A stretch of DNA of 64,000 bases from assembly GCF_039537405.1 (NCBI RefSeq), contig NZ_BAABAL010000017.1, positions 186,001 through 250,000 on the forward strand, read 5' to 3'. A program made the position numbers and the translations under genes. This DNA is from Allokutzneria multivorans. Its GTDB lineage: Bacteria; Actinomycetota; Actinomycetes; Mycobacteriales; Pseudonocardiaceae. Every line of letters starts with the position of its first letter. Position 1 is the first letter of the stretch. Below are positions 41,928-51,661 of the stretch, one piece after another. The notes under the pieces are model-generated. The model saw only the letters and a list, made by a program, of their open reading frames with translations. It was not told where the DNA came from and ran no database searches.

Positions 41928-43131
41928 GCGCGGCGCCCCGGACGATCGCTTCGACGTCGCCGACGGCCTCGTCGAGGCAGGGCAGCGCGAGCACGGCGCG
42001 CCTGGCCTGGCGCGCGCGGGCGGTGAAGCTCGGCTCGCCCAGCACGCGGGAGCACGCCTCGCGGACCTCCTCGACGGAGCCTTCGTGCACGCGCAGGCCC
42101 AGGCCCAGTTCGACCGTGCGGTCGGCGTTGGACGGCTGGTCGCCGAACGCGGGCTGGACCACCATCGGCACGCCGGAGCGCAGCGACTCGCGGATGCCGT
42201 TGTAGCCGCCGTGCGTCAGGAACAGGTCGGCGCACTCCAGCACGAGCGGCTGCGGCACGTGGTTGACCAGGTGCACGTTCGGCGCGGCGACCGAGTCGGG
42301 GATCGGAACGCCGCCGGTGGCCACGATCGCGGTGACGTCCAAAGTGGACAGAGCCTCGACGGCGACGCGCAGCCGCGCGGCGGGGTCGATCCCGGCGAAG
42401 GAGGCGGGCAGGTTCGTCTTGTCCATCTCGGTGGTCAGCGGCAGCGCCGTGCCGATCGCGGCGAGCACGAGCGGCCGGTCCGCCGGCGCGTCGGCCAGCC
42501 AGCCGGGCAGCCGCTCGCCGTGGCGCGCGAGCACCGGCTGGCGGTAGGCGGTGGCGACCGGAGCTGGCGCGGCGGTGTAGGAGAACTCCGTTGGCACGTA
42601 GTCGATCCGGCCGTAGCGGTAGACGAAGTCCGTGCCCAGATCGATCGCCGGGTCGGCCATGGCCGCGTGTTCGAGCAGCACCTGCTCGGCCAGCGCGGGG
42701 TCACCGATGTTGACGAAGCCGCCCGGCAGGCAGACGTGCGGGATGCCGAGCTTCTCCGCGAGCAGCACCGCGCCGTACTCGGCGTCGTCGCGCAGCACGA
42801 CGTCGGGCCGGAACTCCTCGGCCAGCGGGAGCATCCGCTGGTAGGCGTCCAGCGCCATCGGACCGGCCATCAGGCCCATGATCACCGACATGTTGCCGGG
42901 CTCCGAGGCCGGGTGCAGCGGCTTGTCCGGGTCGGAGGTCATCTCCTTGAGCCGGTCGCGCATCCCGTGCAGCACGCCGGCGGGCCTCACCTTCTCCGAG
43001 GCGAACAGCGGGAGGAAGTCCTCCGGCATGGCGACCACGACCTCGTGGCCGGCTTTGGCCAGCGCACGGGTGATCGGGACGAGGGAACGGGTGTGCGACG
43101 GCGAACCGGTGACGGTGCACAGCACGCGCAA
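41911..43131 (-). CDS. Macrolide-type glycosyltransferase (MGT/OleD family)
   Basis: 406 residues from TTG at 43131, chosen because GAGGAGG lies 6 bp upstream; GTG at 43125 is an alternative. GT-B fold with N-terminal TVTGSPSHTRSLVPITRAL and the donor region LVNHVPQPLVLECADLFLTHGGYNGIRESLRSGVPMVVQPAFGDQPSNADRTVELGLGL, including the HGG and D/Q motifs. Such enzymes glycosylate macrolides or other natural products, in some cases as self-resistance. The position near the cluster edge fits either role. Confidence 0.88.
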   Translation of the reverse strand: MRVLCTVTGSPSHTRSLVPITRALAKAGHEVVVAMPEDFLPLFASEKVRPAGVLHGMRDRLKEMTSDPDKPLHPASEPGNMSVIMGLMAGPMALDAYQRMLPLAEEFRPDVVLRDDAEYGAVLLAEKLGIPHVCLPGGFVNIGDPALAEQVLLEHAAMADPAIDLGTDFVYRYGRIDYVPTEFSYTAAPAPVATAYRQPVLARHGERLPGWLADAPADRPLVLAAIGTALPLTTEMDKTNLPASFAGIDPAARLRVAVEALSTLDVTAIVATGGVPIPDSVAAPNVHLVNHVPQPLVLECADLFLTHGGYNGIRESLRSGVPMVVQPAFGDQPSNADRTVELGLGLRVHEGSVEEVREACSRVLGEPSFTARARQARRAVLALPCLDEAVGDVEAIVRGAALTPAR

Positions 43132-43608
43132 GGCGAGCCTCCTCAGCAGGAACAGGGCGACAGGTCTGGTTGCACCAACCAACCAAACCGCCTGCATCGT
43201 CCCGGAGCCGGAGTGTTCTGGGTGCATCCGGTTGGTCGTATCTGTGCTCAAACGACTAAAACCACGTGCACTCGCGCTATGGTCCGAGATGAATTCCTTC
43301 TCGGTCGTACTGTCGACACTCGGTCGGTGTACTCGACGTACTGGCAAGTAACGACCATCAGCGTCCTCCGAAATACCCACTTCAGCGGGTAAAAGGATGG
43401 TCGACGTGAGCATTTCTCCCTCCTTGCCCCGCCCTCGGTGATTGGTCAGAGTGCGTCTGTGCCGCCCCGGTGGAGCGCATCCCGGCCGAACAGCCGGATC
43501 TCGCCACCGCGGCACGAGTGAGGGGCCACCTCGCCTCGCACAGCACGAACCACGGCGCCCCCCAGCGCCGATCCAGGAGTGCTTCGCCGAGTAGGCGTGG
43601 AGTGAGTC
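43132..43608. promoter_or_regulatory. Divergent regulatory region (glycosyltransferase / LuxR regulator)
   Basis: 477 bp with no convincing gene and lower GC than average. It contains TGGTTG-CAC-CAACCA, a perfect 6-bp inverted repeat at 43167-43181, 36 bp before the glycosyltransferase start, and a further GGTTGGT at about 43230. Must hold promoters for both directions. Confidence 0.5.
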
Positions 43609-44340
43609 ATGAGACAGATCCAGACCGCATGCAGGCCGCCGCACAGGTCGGCCACCCCGGCCGCGACCCCCACGCCAGGCATGCTCGCCGCGGAACGACG
43701 GCGCGGGCCCGTCCGGGTCGCCCTGCTCGACCGCCACCCGGTGACCGTGGAGGGACTGGCGCAGCTGCTCTCCGCGCAGCAGGGCGTCTCCGTGGTCGGC
43801 CGCTTCTACCGGGTCAACGACGCGCTGGCCAGCCTGAGCCGCTGCGAGGCGCACGTGCTCGTGGTCGACCCGCAGGTCGCCGGGCCGGACGCGATCGCGC
43901 TGCTGCGCCTGCTCCAGCGGGAGTACCCGAACCTCGCGGTGCTCGTGCTCAGCGACAACACCGACTACGTCAGCGCTGCGCTGGACGCGGGGGCCAACGG
44001 CTTCCTGCTCAAGACCGCGGTGCTCGGCGAGATCCTCAGCGGCATCCTCAAGGCGGCCGACGGCCAGACCCCGGTCTCCCGGTCGCTGCTGCCGATGCTG
44101 GCCTCCGAGGTGCGCGGTGGCGGACGGACCAGGCAGCGCCTGTCCAGCCGTGAGCTGCAGATCCTGGAGCAGGTCGCCACCGGCAACACCAACGCCGAGA
44201 TCGCTCGCAACCTGTTCATCAGCGAGGCGACCGTCAAGACGCACCTGCACCGGGTGTTCAACAAGCTCAGCGTGCCGGACCGGGCCTCGGCGGTGGCGAC
44301 CGCGATCTCCCTCGGCCTGCTCCGCGGCGCCCTGCGCTAG
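43609..44340 (+). CDS. NarL/LuxR family response regulator
   Basis: 243 residues. A ~33-residue Pro/Ala-rich N-terminal extension (Met25 is an alternative start) precedes a receiver with phospho-Asp87 (LVVDPQ) and Lys in FLLKTAV. The first acidic pocket has only one Asp (LLDRHP), so phosphorylation may be altered. C-terminal LuxR HTH: LSSRELQILEQVATGNTNAEIARNLFISEATVKTHLHRVFNKL. No kinase is adjacent. It probably regulates the neighbouring secondary-metabolite genes. Confidence 0.88.
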   Translation: MRQIQTACRPPHRSATPAATPTPGMLAAERRRGPVRVALLDRHPVTVEGLAQLLSAQQGVSVVGRFYRVNDALASLSRCEAHVLVVDPQVAGPDAIALLRLLQREYPNLAVLVLSDNTDYVSAALDAGANGFLLKTAVLGEILSGILKAADGQTPVSRSLLPMLASEVRGGGRTRQRLSSRELQILEQVATGNTNAEIARNLFISEATVKTHLHRVFNKLSVPDRASAVATAISLGLLRGALR

Positions 44341-44368
44341 ACCACCACGTCCCACCAGCCGACTTTTT

Positions 44369-44429
44369 CCGTTCCGTGCTCCTGGCAGCCGAGAGAGCGC
44401 TCTCCAGGCCTGGGAGGAGCACGGAACGG
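44369..44429. terminator. 15-bp stem terminator between convergent regulators
   Basis: CCGTTCCGTGCTCCT (44369-44383) pairs perfectly with AGGAGCACGGAACGG (44415-44429); the loop holds the extra palindrome GAGAGCGCTCTC. Confidence 0.8.
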
Positions 44430-44439
44430 GGGAGCGGTG

Positions 44440-45939
44440 CTAGTCCTCGTCGGGGAACGCGGCGGGGGCGGCTCGGTGGGCGAGGAGTCCGGCCCACCAG
44501 GCGACCGCGCCGGTGCGTCGCTGGACGCCGAGGGTCTTGTAGATGCGTTGCAGGTGGTTCTGCACGGTCTTCGGCGACAGGCCGAGGTCCTCGGCGATCA
44601 TCGTCGCGGACTGGCCCTCGACCAGGCGTTGCAGGATCTCGATGCGGCGCATGGTCAGCCCCATCCGCAGCGCCACGCGGACCGGGTCCTCCGCGTGCGG
44701 ATCGGGCTCGGGCGTGGTGGCCACGGGGGTCGGCGAGATGCCGGAGGCCTTGGGGCGCTGCTCGGTCAGGCCACCGCCGTCGTCCGTGTGCAGGCCGAGC
44801 CCGGCCAGCCAGTGCCCGACGATGTTGTTCTCCCGGACGCGCAGCAGGTCACGGCCTTGCTGGGCTTCCCAGAGCTTGTACTGCTCCAGGTGCTTGCGCG
44901 CGTGGTAGAGCGCGCGGTCCAGCGTCCCGGCCTGCTCGTGCGCCTGGCTCAGCAGCTCGTGCGCCCGCGCGGTGTACTCCCTGGCCAGCGCGCTCTCGGC
45001 CAGTTCGGCGGCGGCTTCGAGGCACTTGATCTGCTCGGAGTGGCGGCCGTCCATGCCGTAGAGCCGACCGCGCAGCATCTTCAGCTCCGCCTGCGGGATC
45101 ACGCGGTCGGAGCTGCGCAGCAGGTAACCCGCGCGCTCGCAGAAGCGCCGCGCGCGCAGCTTGTCGCCGAGTTCGGCGCGCAGGTCGCCGATCATGATGT
45201 TCACCCTGGCGAGCCGGACCGGGTCGTCGAGCGACTTCCACTTGTCGCGGCACGCCTTGGCCAGCTCCTCCGAGCGCAGCAGCTTGAGCTTGCACGCGTC
45301 GCCCTCGACCCCGCAGCGCAGCGACTGCACCTTGACCATGCAGTTGCCGAAGTACTGCGCGCGCACCATCTGCGCCTGGTGCAACAACATCTCGCCGATC
45401 AGGCCGCCGTCGCCGGAGAGCTCGGCGAAGCCCTGAGCCCTTGCCAGGGTGGCCAGGGCACGTTCGGTCGAGTTGACCTTGACCTCGATCGAGGAGCGCG
45501 CGAGGTTGATCCGCGCCTGGAGCTCGATCGTCCTGCGCTGCACGGCGAAGCGCTCGATCTCGGCCAGCGCGTCCAGCGCCGGGGCCCACAACCCGCGCTT
45601 GGCCAGCGTCACCGCCTGCACGATCGCGGAGTAGGCGACGCCGACCGGATCGCCGAGCCACGCGAAGCCGGCCGCCGCCTTCTCCGCCCACTCCAACGCC
45701 TCCCACGCCCGGCCCTCGTCGATCGCGGCGCGCGCCTCGGCGAGGTTGTCGTCCGCGCTGCGGCGCGCGCTCAGCTCGGCGGCGGTGCTGGTCTTGTCGA
45801 TCGGGGACAGCACTCGGCTCACCCGAATTCCAGGGTCGCGGCAACCCTCGGAGAATTGGTTTTCGGCATCGGTGTCCCACCCTCGCGCCCGTGAACCGAA
45901 CCGGGCGAGAGTACCCCGAACATGAAGACGCGCTTTCAC
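44440..45939 (-). CDS. LuxR family regulator with TPR-like N-terminal part
   Basis: 499 residues from GTG at 45939; the true start may be further inside. Residues ~60-400 are helical TPR-like repeats (ALEWAEKAAAGFAWLGDPVGVAYSAIV, GRLYGMDGRHSEQIKCLEAAAELAESALAREYTARAHELLSQAHEQAGTLDRAL). C-terminal LuxR HTH: MRRIEILQRLVEGQSATMIAEDLGLSPKTVQNHLQRIYKTLGVQRRTGAVAWW. No NTPase domain, unlike full LAL proteins. Convergent with the NarL-type gene; together they look like pathway regulators. Confidence 0.85.
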   Translation of the reverse strand: MKARLHVRGTLARFGSRARGWDTDAENQFSEGCRDPGIRVSRVLSPIDKTSTAAELSARRSADDNLAEARAAIDEGRAWEALEWAEKAAAGFAWLGDPVGVAYSAIVQAVTLAKRGLWAPALDALAEIERFAVQRRTIELQARINLARSSIEVKVNSTERALATLARAQGFAELSGDGGLIGEMLLHQAQMVRAQYFGNCMVKVQSLRCGVEGDACKLKLLRSEELAKACRDKWKSLDDPVRLARVNIMIGDLRAELGDKLRARRFCERAGYLLRSSDRVIPQAELKMLRGRLYGMDGRHSEQIKCLEAAAELAESALAREYTARAHELLSQAHEQAGTLDRALYHARKHLEQYKLWEAQQGRDLLRVRENNIVGHWLAGLGLHTDDGGGLTEQRPKASGISPTPVATTPEPDPHAEDPVRVALRMGLTMRRIEILQRLVEGQSATMIAEDLGLSPKTVQNHLQRIYKTLGVQRRTGAVAWWAGLLAHRAAPAAFPDED

Positions 45940-45957
45940 GAAATGAATAGGCTCAGG

Positions 45958-48900
45958 TCAGCGCAGCGAATGCGTGCGCAGGACGGTCTGTTTCACGGTG
46001 TTGCCGTCCTTGTCCTCGGCCTGCACGCGCAGCGACCCGTACCCGCCCGCCTTGCCCCCGGCTGGCAGGGTGCCCTGCCAGCGCTCACCGTTCTGCCGCA
46101 TCGGCACATCGACCCACGTGGCGCCCTCGTCGTAGCTCACCGACAACCGCACTCCAGTGATCCACTTCGACGAGCCCGTGATCTCGATCGGCTGCGCCGT
46201 TGCGGCGGGCACGGCGTTGTCGGCGTCGACCGGGAGCCTCGGGTCGAGCACCACAGCGCTGATCGGCGCGATGTCCTGGCCGGAGAAGCCGGAGGTGAAG
46301 CCCCACGTGACGTCGGCGGAGGTGCCGAGCGCTCCGGGCTTGGCCTCGCGAGTCGCGGTGAAGCGCGCTTCGTAGCGACCGCGCTCGGCCGGGACCAGCG
46401 CGTGGATGCCGCCTCCGGCGGACCTGGCGATCACCTCGCCGTCCTTGCTCAGCGTGGCTTCGCCGAGCGGGGAGAACACGTTGGACCAGCCACCGCGACC
46501 GCGCGCTCCGAACAGGTCGGGCGAGAGCGCGATCTCGTTGCCCATCCTGGCGAACGAGCGGGGGTCGAACGCCGGGCCGAACGGACCGGAGTTGAGCTCC
46601 AGCCGCTGCGGCGCGCCCTTCGCGAACCTGGTGGTGCTGAACGGTTCCAGCCTGTTGTTGCCGGAGAAGCTCGTCGTCGGCGTCCTGGCGATGCCGACCT
46701 CGTGCCGCCACCAGCCGGGGCTGACGTACTCGGTGCGGGTCGTGCCCAGCTCCACCAGCGGAGCCGGTGCGCGGAACGGGTGCGAGATCGGCACCAGCGT
46801 CTCCTTCTGGCCGTCGAGGCCCGGCCGCACCTGCGGGCGCGCGCCGAAGGAGTGGCCGTCGCGGTGATAGCTCGTGTCGACCTTGACGAGGTCCTCCTTG
46901 CGGATCACGTGCTCACCGCCGTCGGGCATCGTGCCGGAGGAGGTCAGTGCGACGTCATAGCTGACCGGACTGTCCTTGGCGCCGACCACGCGCACGGCGA
47001 CCGGACCGGCCTTGAGCAGCTCGGCGAGCTTGGCGATGCGGTGCTCGGCGGCGGCGAACACCGTGATCGGCGGGTTCGCGCTCACCTCCTTGGCGGGCTG
47101 GACGATCAGCGCGGCCTTGGCGCCCGCGTCGGCGACGGCGATGACGGCCTTGGTGGTGTCGTCGGCCTTCGGGTCCGGTGTCAGCAGGACGAGCTTTCCC
47201 TTGACGTCCAGGCCCTTCAGGTCCTCGGTACGACCGCGCTTGCCGTCGACCACGTCCATCCTGTGCTCGCCGACGAGTGCGGGTGACTGCTGCTCGCGGC
47301 TCATGGTGAGCGGGAAGCGTTGCGGTGCGACGATCTCCGAGGTCACCTCGGGGCGGACCGCCGTGATGTGGTTGACGTGGCGGAAACCCTCGGCCTTGCC
47401 GCCGAGCGATCCGATCAGGACGGGGACGTCGCTGTCGACGTAGGTGCCCGCGCGCTGCGACGCGCTGCCGTCCTTGCCGTGCAACACGGACAGGCTCTGG
47501 CGGATGACCTTCATCCCGGGGTCGTCCAGCCGCACGTTCATCGGCTTCGCGGTCCGGGCGTCGATGTCCAGCGTGCGGTCGGAGTCCAAGGTGACCTTCG
47601 GAGCGACCTGGCTGACCAGCGCGATCGGATCGGAGTTGTACTCGCCGCGCGGCCCGTGCTCGTACAGCTCGCTGACCACCATGTAGTCGCCGGCAGGCAG
47701 TCGGAGCGTGCCGGTCCCGTTCGCGTCGAGCTCGATCGGTTCGACGCGCTGGCGGGCCTTGGCGAGGTCGACCACGGTCACAGAAGGCTTGGCGGGCTTG
47801 CCATCCCGGCCGGTCGCCTTCACGGAGAGGGTGTGCACGGGTTCTTCGACGTGAGCACCGATCGCGGTCCTGATCACATCGGAGCCCGCCGTCGCGGTCA
47901 GCCATCCGCCGTAGAGCCCGGCGCGCCTGGCCGGGTCCACTGTGACGGAGATCTTGGCGGTTCCCTTCGCCGGGATGGTGATCTCGTTGGCGCTCAAGCG
48001 GAACTGGTTGCCGTCAGCTGGCCTGCCTTCTTTGTCCACAATGGACATGTCGAGCTTCGCGGTCACCGGCTTGTCGCCGTCGTTGCGGTAGGTGACGTCC
48101 TTTGTGGACGGTTGCTGTCCGTTGTGCGGCCAGGTGAAGTAGCCCAGCGACAGGCTTCCCTGCTCCGCGGTGACCCGCTGAGCGGTGGCCCGCGCGAGGT
48201 CGACGAGCCCGGTTCCCTGCCCGTAGACGGACGCCCCCTTGAGCGGGCTGGCCGTGCCCATCAGCGTCGCCTTGATCCGGCCAGGGGTCCAGTCCGGGTG
48301 CTGCCCGGCGAGGATCGCGGCGGCGCCGGTCAGGTGCGGCGCGGCCATCGAGGTGCCGCTGTGCACCGCGTAGTGCTCCGGAAGCCCGCTGGTGCCACGG
48401 GTTCCGGCCGCCCGCGCCGCGACGATCTCCGAGCCGGGGCCGGTGATGTCGGGCTTGACCGCGTGGTCGGAGTACCTGGGACCTTTGGAAGAGAAGGAAC
48501 TCAGCTCCTTCTGCTTGGTGGCGCTGGCGACGGCGAGCGAGGACTCGGCGGTGCCGGGGGAGCCGATCTGGCCGTCCGGGCCGGTGTTGCCCGCCGCGAC
48601 CACGAACAACGTGCCCTGCTCCTCGGTCAGGCGGTCGATCGCCGCCATCACCGGGCTCTGCTCCTCGGGGTCGCCGCCGAAGCTCATGTTGACGACCTTG
48701 GCCTTGTTCTCCACCGACGCCCACGCCATCGCGCCGAGCACGGCTTCCTCGTCGATCTCGAAGTCGCCGACCTTGCCCATGAGCACCTTGGCGCCCTTGG
48801 TCATGCCCGCGTACTTGCCGCCGCTGGCCGCCCCGGTGCCCGCGACGGTGCCGGTCACGTGGGTGCCGTGGCCGTTCACGTCCTGCACGCCGTCTCGTGA

Positions 48901-49611
48901 GCCGGAGAAGTCCTTCGCCACTACGCCGACCAGGTCGGGGTGCTTGGTGTCGATGCCGGAGTCCAGCACCGCGACGGTGACGTCCTTGGCGGTGTGCCCG
49001 GCCTTCCACGCCTCCGGCGCTCCGGTCAGCGGGACGCTCGTGTCCGTCGAGTACGACATCTTTCCGTTGAGCCACACGCGATCCGCGCCGTTGATCGACC
49101 GCGCGCCGCTCGGCCCGCGCAGGCTCTCCCACGTCGCGGTCGCGCTGGCCTTGGGTGCGCTCACCGACGTGATGCCGAGCGCGGGGACCCCTCCCGCACG
49201 CCTGCTGCCCTGCGGCGCGGTCGGTGCTGAGCGGGCCGCGCCCTGGGACAGCAGCAGTGGGATCTCGCTGACCTTCGAGTCCTCGTAGCCGTACTTCACC
49301 AGCAGCGAGATGTTGAAGAGCCTGCGGTCCAAGCGCCCGGACTCCAAGGGGGCCTTGGCATCCTCCGGGATCACGTAGTGGTGGCCGTTGCGGGTCGAGT
49401 TCAGGAACTTCGTCCCGGCCCGCTTCGGCGCGGCCTCGGTGTGCACCGGGACCCCGGCGGCGTCGAGGTGCACCCGGTCACCGGTGATCAGCGTGACCGT
49501 GCGGCTCGTACCGGCAGGGGTGGGCGCGGGAGCGGCTGAGGCGGGCACGCCCGCGCTCCCCGCGATCAGCGCGGCGGCGACGAGCGCGCTGGGCAGCGTT
49601 CTGCGATGCAT
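45958..49611 (-). CDS. Large secreted S8 subtilisin-like peptidase
   Basis: 1217 residues from ATG at 49611 with GAGGAACAC just upstream. Signal peptide ends near ASAAP (~28), then a propeptide (~30-190). Catalytic triad: Asp217 (VLDSGID), His248 (NGHGTH), Ser421 (SGTSMAAPH), oxyanion Asn341 (AAGN). Residues ~500-1217 contain a PA-like insert region (LVLLTPDPKADDTTKAVIAVADAGAKAALIV) and several beta-sandwich domains. Similar giant subtilases of actinomycetes are extracellular, used for nutrition or for protein processing. Eighteen bp from the LuxR gene, same strand. Confidence 0.93.
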   Translation of the reverse strand: MHRRTLPSALVAAALIAGSAGVPASAAPAPTPAGTSRTVTLITGDRVHLDAAGVPVHTEAAPKRAGTKFLNSTRNGHHYVIPEDAKAPLESGRLDRRLFNISLLVKYGYEDSKVSEIPLLLSQGAARSAPTAPQGSRRAGGVPALGITSVSAPKASATATWESLRGPSGARSINGADRVWLNGKMSYSTDTSVPLTGAPEAWKAGHTAKDVTVAVLDSGIDTKHPDLVGVVAKDFSGSRDGVQDVNGHGTHVTGTVAGTGAASGGKYAGMTKGAKVLMGKVGDFEIDEEAVLGAMAWASVENKAKVVNMSFGGDPEEQSPVMAAIDRLTEEQGTLFVVAAGNTGPDGQIGSPGTAESSLAVASATKQKELSSFSSKGPRYSDHAVKPDITGPGSEIVAARAAGTRGTSGLPEHYAVHSGTSMAAPHLTGAAAILAGQHPDWTPGRIKATLMGTASPLKGASVYGQGTGLVDLARATAQRVTAEQGSLSLGYFTWPHNGQQPSTKDVTYRNDGDKPVTAKLDMSIVDKEGRPADGNQFRLSANEITIPAKGTAKISVTVDPARRAGLYGGWLTATAGSDVIRTAIGAHVEEPVHTLSVKATGRDGKPAKPSVTVVDLAKARQRVEPIELDANGTGTLRLPAGDYMVVSELYEHGPRGEYNSDPIALVSQVAPKVTLDSDRTLDIDARTAKPMNVRLDDPGMKVIRQSLSVLHGKDGSASQRAGTYVDSDVPVLIGSLGGKAEGFRHVNHITAVRPEVTSEIVAPQRFPLTMSREQQSPALVGEHRMDVVDGKRGRTEDLKGLDVKGKLVLLTPDPKADDTTKAVIAVADAGAKAALIVQPAKEVSANPPITVFAAAEHRIAKLAELLKAGPVAVRVVGAKDSPVSYDVALTSSGTMPDGGEHVIRKEDLVKVDTSYHRDGHSFGARPQVRPGLDGQKETLVPISHPFRAPAPLVELGTTRTEYVSPGWWRHEVGIARTPTTSFSGNNRLEPFSTTRFAKGAPQRLELNSGPFGPAFDPRSFARMGNEIALSPDLFGARGRGGWSNVFSPLGEATLSKDGEVIARSAGGGIHALVPAERGRYEARFTATREAKPGALGTSADVTWGFTSGFSGQDIAPISAVVLDPRLPVDADNAVPAATAQPIEITGSSKWITGVRLSVSYDEGATWVDVPMRQNGERWQGTLPAGGKAGGYGSLRVQAEDKDGNTVKQTVLRTHSLR

Positions 49612-49751
49612 GTGTTCCTCTCGGGCCGGACGTGCACGCGGCACGGTTCCGGTGCGACAAGGTCATCTGGCGGATCGCTACATGGTGGACGCGCCGCGGG
49701 CGTGCGGCCCACCGTGCTACCACCCCGAAAGCCCTGATTCCTCGCGCGACC

Positions 49752-49767
49752 CGCCCCCTAGTGGGGC
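49752..49767 (-). promoter_or_regulatory. GCCCC-CTAGT-GGGGC inverted repeat
   Basis: Palindromic CCCCTAG box about 142 bp upstream of the subtilase start, similar in sequence to the boxes at 12.3, 52.0 and 59.3 kb. Confidence 0.35.
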
Positions 49768-49892
49768 CTCCTCCTTCTGACCGCCGAACCTCGGGCGGTG
49801 GGAGGGCTTCTGGGTGGTCAGGCGGGGCTTCTCGCGGTACCAAAACGTCGAAGACGGGACCAGGGGTGCGGTGAGCCAATACGCTGGCGCGC

Positions 49893-50558
49893 GTGGAACA
49901 CGGCCCCGCACCGCGACAGCGACCTCCGGCGAAGCGAACCGGCTTCCTGATCGGCTACGGCCTCGCGCTGGCGCTGTACCTGCTCATGGTCGCGACCGGG
50001 GAGCTGTGGGACCCGGCGAAGAGCACGACCGTGCAGGTCCTCACCCTCCTGATGGCCCCTGCCGTTGCCGGTGGCCTGCCCGGCTTCCTGATCGGCGTGG
50101 TCGTCGACCTGGTGCGCGGCCGGGGAAAGCCCGCGCCGCAACGACTTCCCCCGGCGACGGCGGAGTTGGAGCCGGGGCCGAGGCGGGACGCCTGGGACCG
50201 GCTGCTGGCCCAGTGCGAGGAGCCGGTGCGCAGGGCCGAGGTCGTCACGGCCGCGCTGCCCGAGTCGGCGGCCCGCGAGTGGCTGGAACAGATCACCGAG
50301 GCCATGCGCGCGGAGCTGCCCGCGGCGCGTGCACTGGCCGAGACCGGCAAGCAGCTGTACCCGCCGAGCACTCCGTCGATCACCACGCAGCCGGTGTACC
50401 TGCGGCTCAAGGAAGCCGCCGAGGAGTTCGCCGCCGCCGAGCGCAAGATCGCCGACGTTGTCGGTGAGCTGGCCGCGAAGCCGGAACTCGGCCGCGTCGA
50501 CGACCAACTGCGGCTGCTCGAACAGAACCTCCCGCACCTGCGCTCACCGGAGATTTAG
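49893..50558 (+). CDS. Hypothetical membrane protein with helical C-terminal domain
   Basis: 221 residues from GTG at 49893. Two TM helices (~17-38 and ~47-68) are followed by a soluble, mostly helical part with long amphipathic segments (DAWDRLLAQCEEPVRRAEVVTAALPES, YLRLKEAAEEFAAAERKIADVVGELAAKPELGRVDDQLRLLEQNLPHL). No family recognised. It lies upstream of the aldo/keto reductase gene on the same strand. Confidence 0.6.
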   Translation: MEHGPAPRQRPPAKRTGFLIGYGLALALYLLMVATGELWDPAKSTTVQVLTLLMAPAVAGGLPGFLIGVVVDLVRGRGKPAPQRLPPATAELEPGPRRDAWDRLLAQCEEPVRRAEVVTAALPESAAREWLEQITEAMRAELPAARALAETGKQLYPPSTPSITTQPVYLRLKEAAEEFAAAERKIADVVGELAAKPELGRVDDQLRLLEQNLPHLRSPEI

Positions 50559-50612
50559 CCGGAGCTGAATTCGTGGTGGGTCGCCGCGGCCGGCGCGACC
50601 GTGGGCGGCGTG

Positions 50613-51488
50613 ATGACCAACTCCAGCCCCACCTTCGTCCTCGGCGGCGAGCTGCCCGTGCGGCGCCTGGGATTCGGCGCCATGCGGCTCACCGGCTGGC
50701 GGCCGGACACCGACCGCGCCGGGCCGATCTCCGTCGCGCGCAGGGCGGTCGAGCTCGGCGTGAGCTTCATCGACACCGCGGACTCCTACGGTCTCGGCGC
50801 CAACGAGGAACTGCTGGCCGAGGCGCTGCACCCGTACGCGGACGGCCTGGTCATCGCCACCAAGGCGGGCCAGTCGCGGCCGGGCCGGGGGCGGTGGGTG
50901 CCGCTCGGACGGCCCGAATACCTTGTGCAGCAAGCGGAACTGAGCCTGCGCAGGTTGCGCGTGGAGCGCATCGACCTCTTCCAGCTGCACCGCGTCGACC
51001 CGAAGGTGCCCGAGGACGAGCAGTACGACGCGCTGGCCCAGCTGCGCGCGGACGGCACCGTGCGGCACGTCGGGCTCTCCGAGGTCGGGGTGCGGCAGAT
51101 CGAGCGCGCGCGTCGCTTCGTCGACATCGCCAGCGTGCAGAACCTCTACAACGTCGGGGATCGGCGGCACGAGGAGGTGCTGGAGCACTGCGAGCGCGAA
51201 GGCATCGCGTTCGTGCCGTGGCTGCCCATCGCCAACGGCTCGGCCGATGCCGACGTCCACGCCGCGCTCGCTGCCGTTGCTGAGGAGATTTCCCTTGCCG
51301 CGGAGGGGAAGCCCGTGACGCCGACGCAGGTTGCGCTGGCCTGGCTGCTCGCCCGCTCGCCGGTCGTGGTGCCGATCCCGGGGACCTCCTCCGCCGCCCA
51401 CCTTGAGGAGAACGTGGCGGCCGCCGATCTGCGCCTGAGCCCAGAGCAGTTCGCCAGGTTGTCGGCCCTGCGCGCGACCCCTGTGTAA
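50613..51488 (+). CDS. Aldo/keto reductase
   Basis: 291 residues from ATG at 50613 (in-frame GTGs at 50601 and 50610). AKR barrel with the catalytic tetrad: Asp in FIDTADSYG, Tyr in the same motif, Lys in VIATKAG, His in LFQLHRVD; NADPH end GTSSAAHLEENVAAADLRLS. It reduces aldehydes or ketones with NADPH; sequence resembles YajO/PdxI-like pyridoxal reductases of actinomycetes. Substrate cannot be fixed. Confidence 0.92.
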   Translation: MTNSSPTFVLGGELPVRRLGFGAMRLTGWRPDTDRAGPISVARRAVELGVSFIDTADSYGLGANEELLAEALHPYADGLVIATKAGQSRPGRGRWVPLGRPEYLVQQAELSLRRLRVERIDLFQLHRVDPKVPEDEQYDALAQLRADGTVRHVGLSEVGVRQIERARRFVDIASVQNLYNVGDRRHEEVLEHCEREGIAFVPWLPIANGSADADVHAALAAVAEEISLAAEGKPVTPTQVALAWLLARSPVVVPIPGTSSAAHLEENVAAADLRLSPEQFARLSALRATPV

Positions 51489-51616
51489 TTCACTGCCGGT
51501 CGGCGGGGGTGCGCGCGTGTCGCGATATCCCGGTTATGCGCCCGCTCATGTGAACCGCGCACGGGTTCACTCGAACGGCTCAGCTCAGTCCCGTGCATTC
51601 ATTTCGGTCGCTCTCG

Positions 51617-51661
51617 GTACCCGCTCACGGCGCTCGCGTTGATCCCGCCGTGAGCGGGTAC
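51617..51661 (+). terminator. 16-bp stem terminator
   Basis: GTACCCGCTCACGGCG (51617-51632) pairs perfectly with 51646-51661, loop of 13, 128 bp after the aldo/keto reductase stop. Confidence 0.75.
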
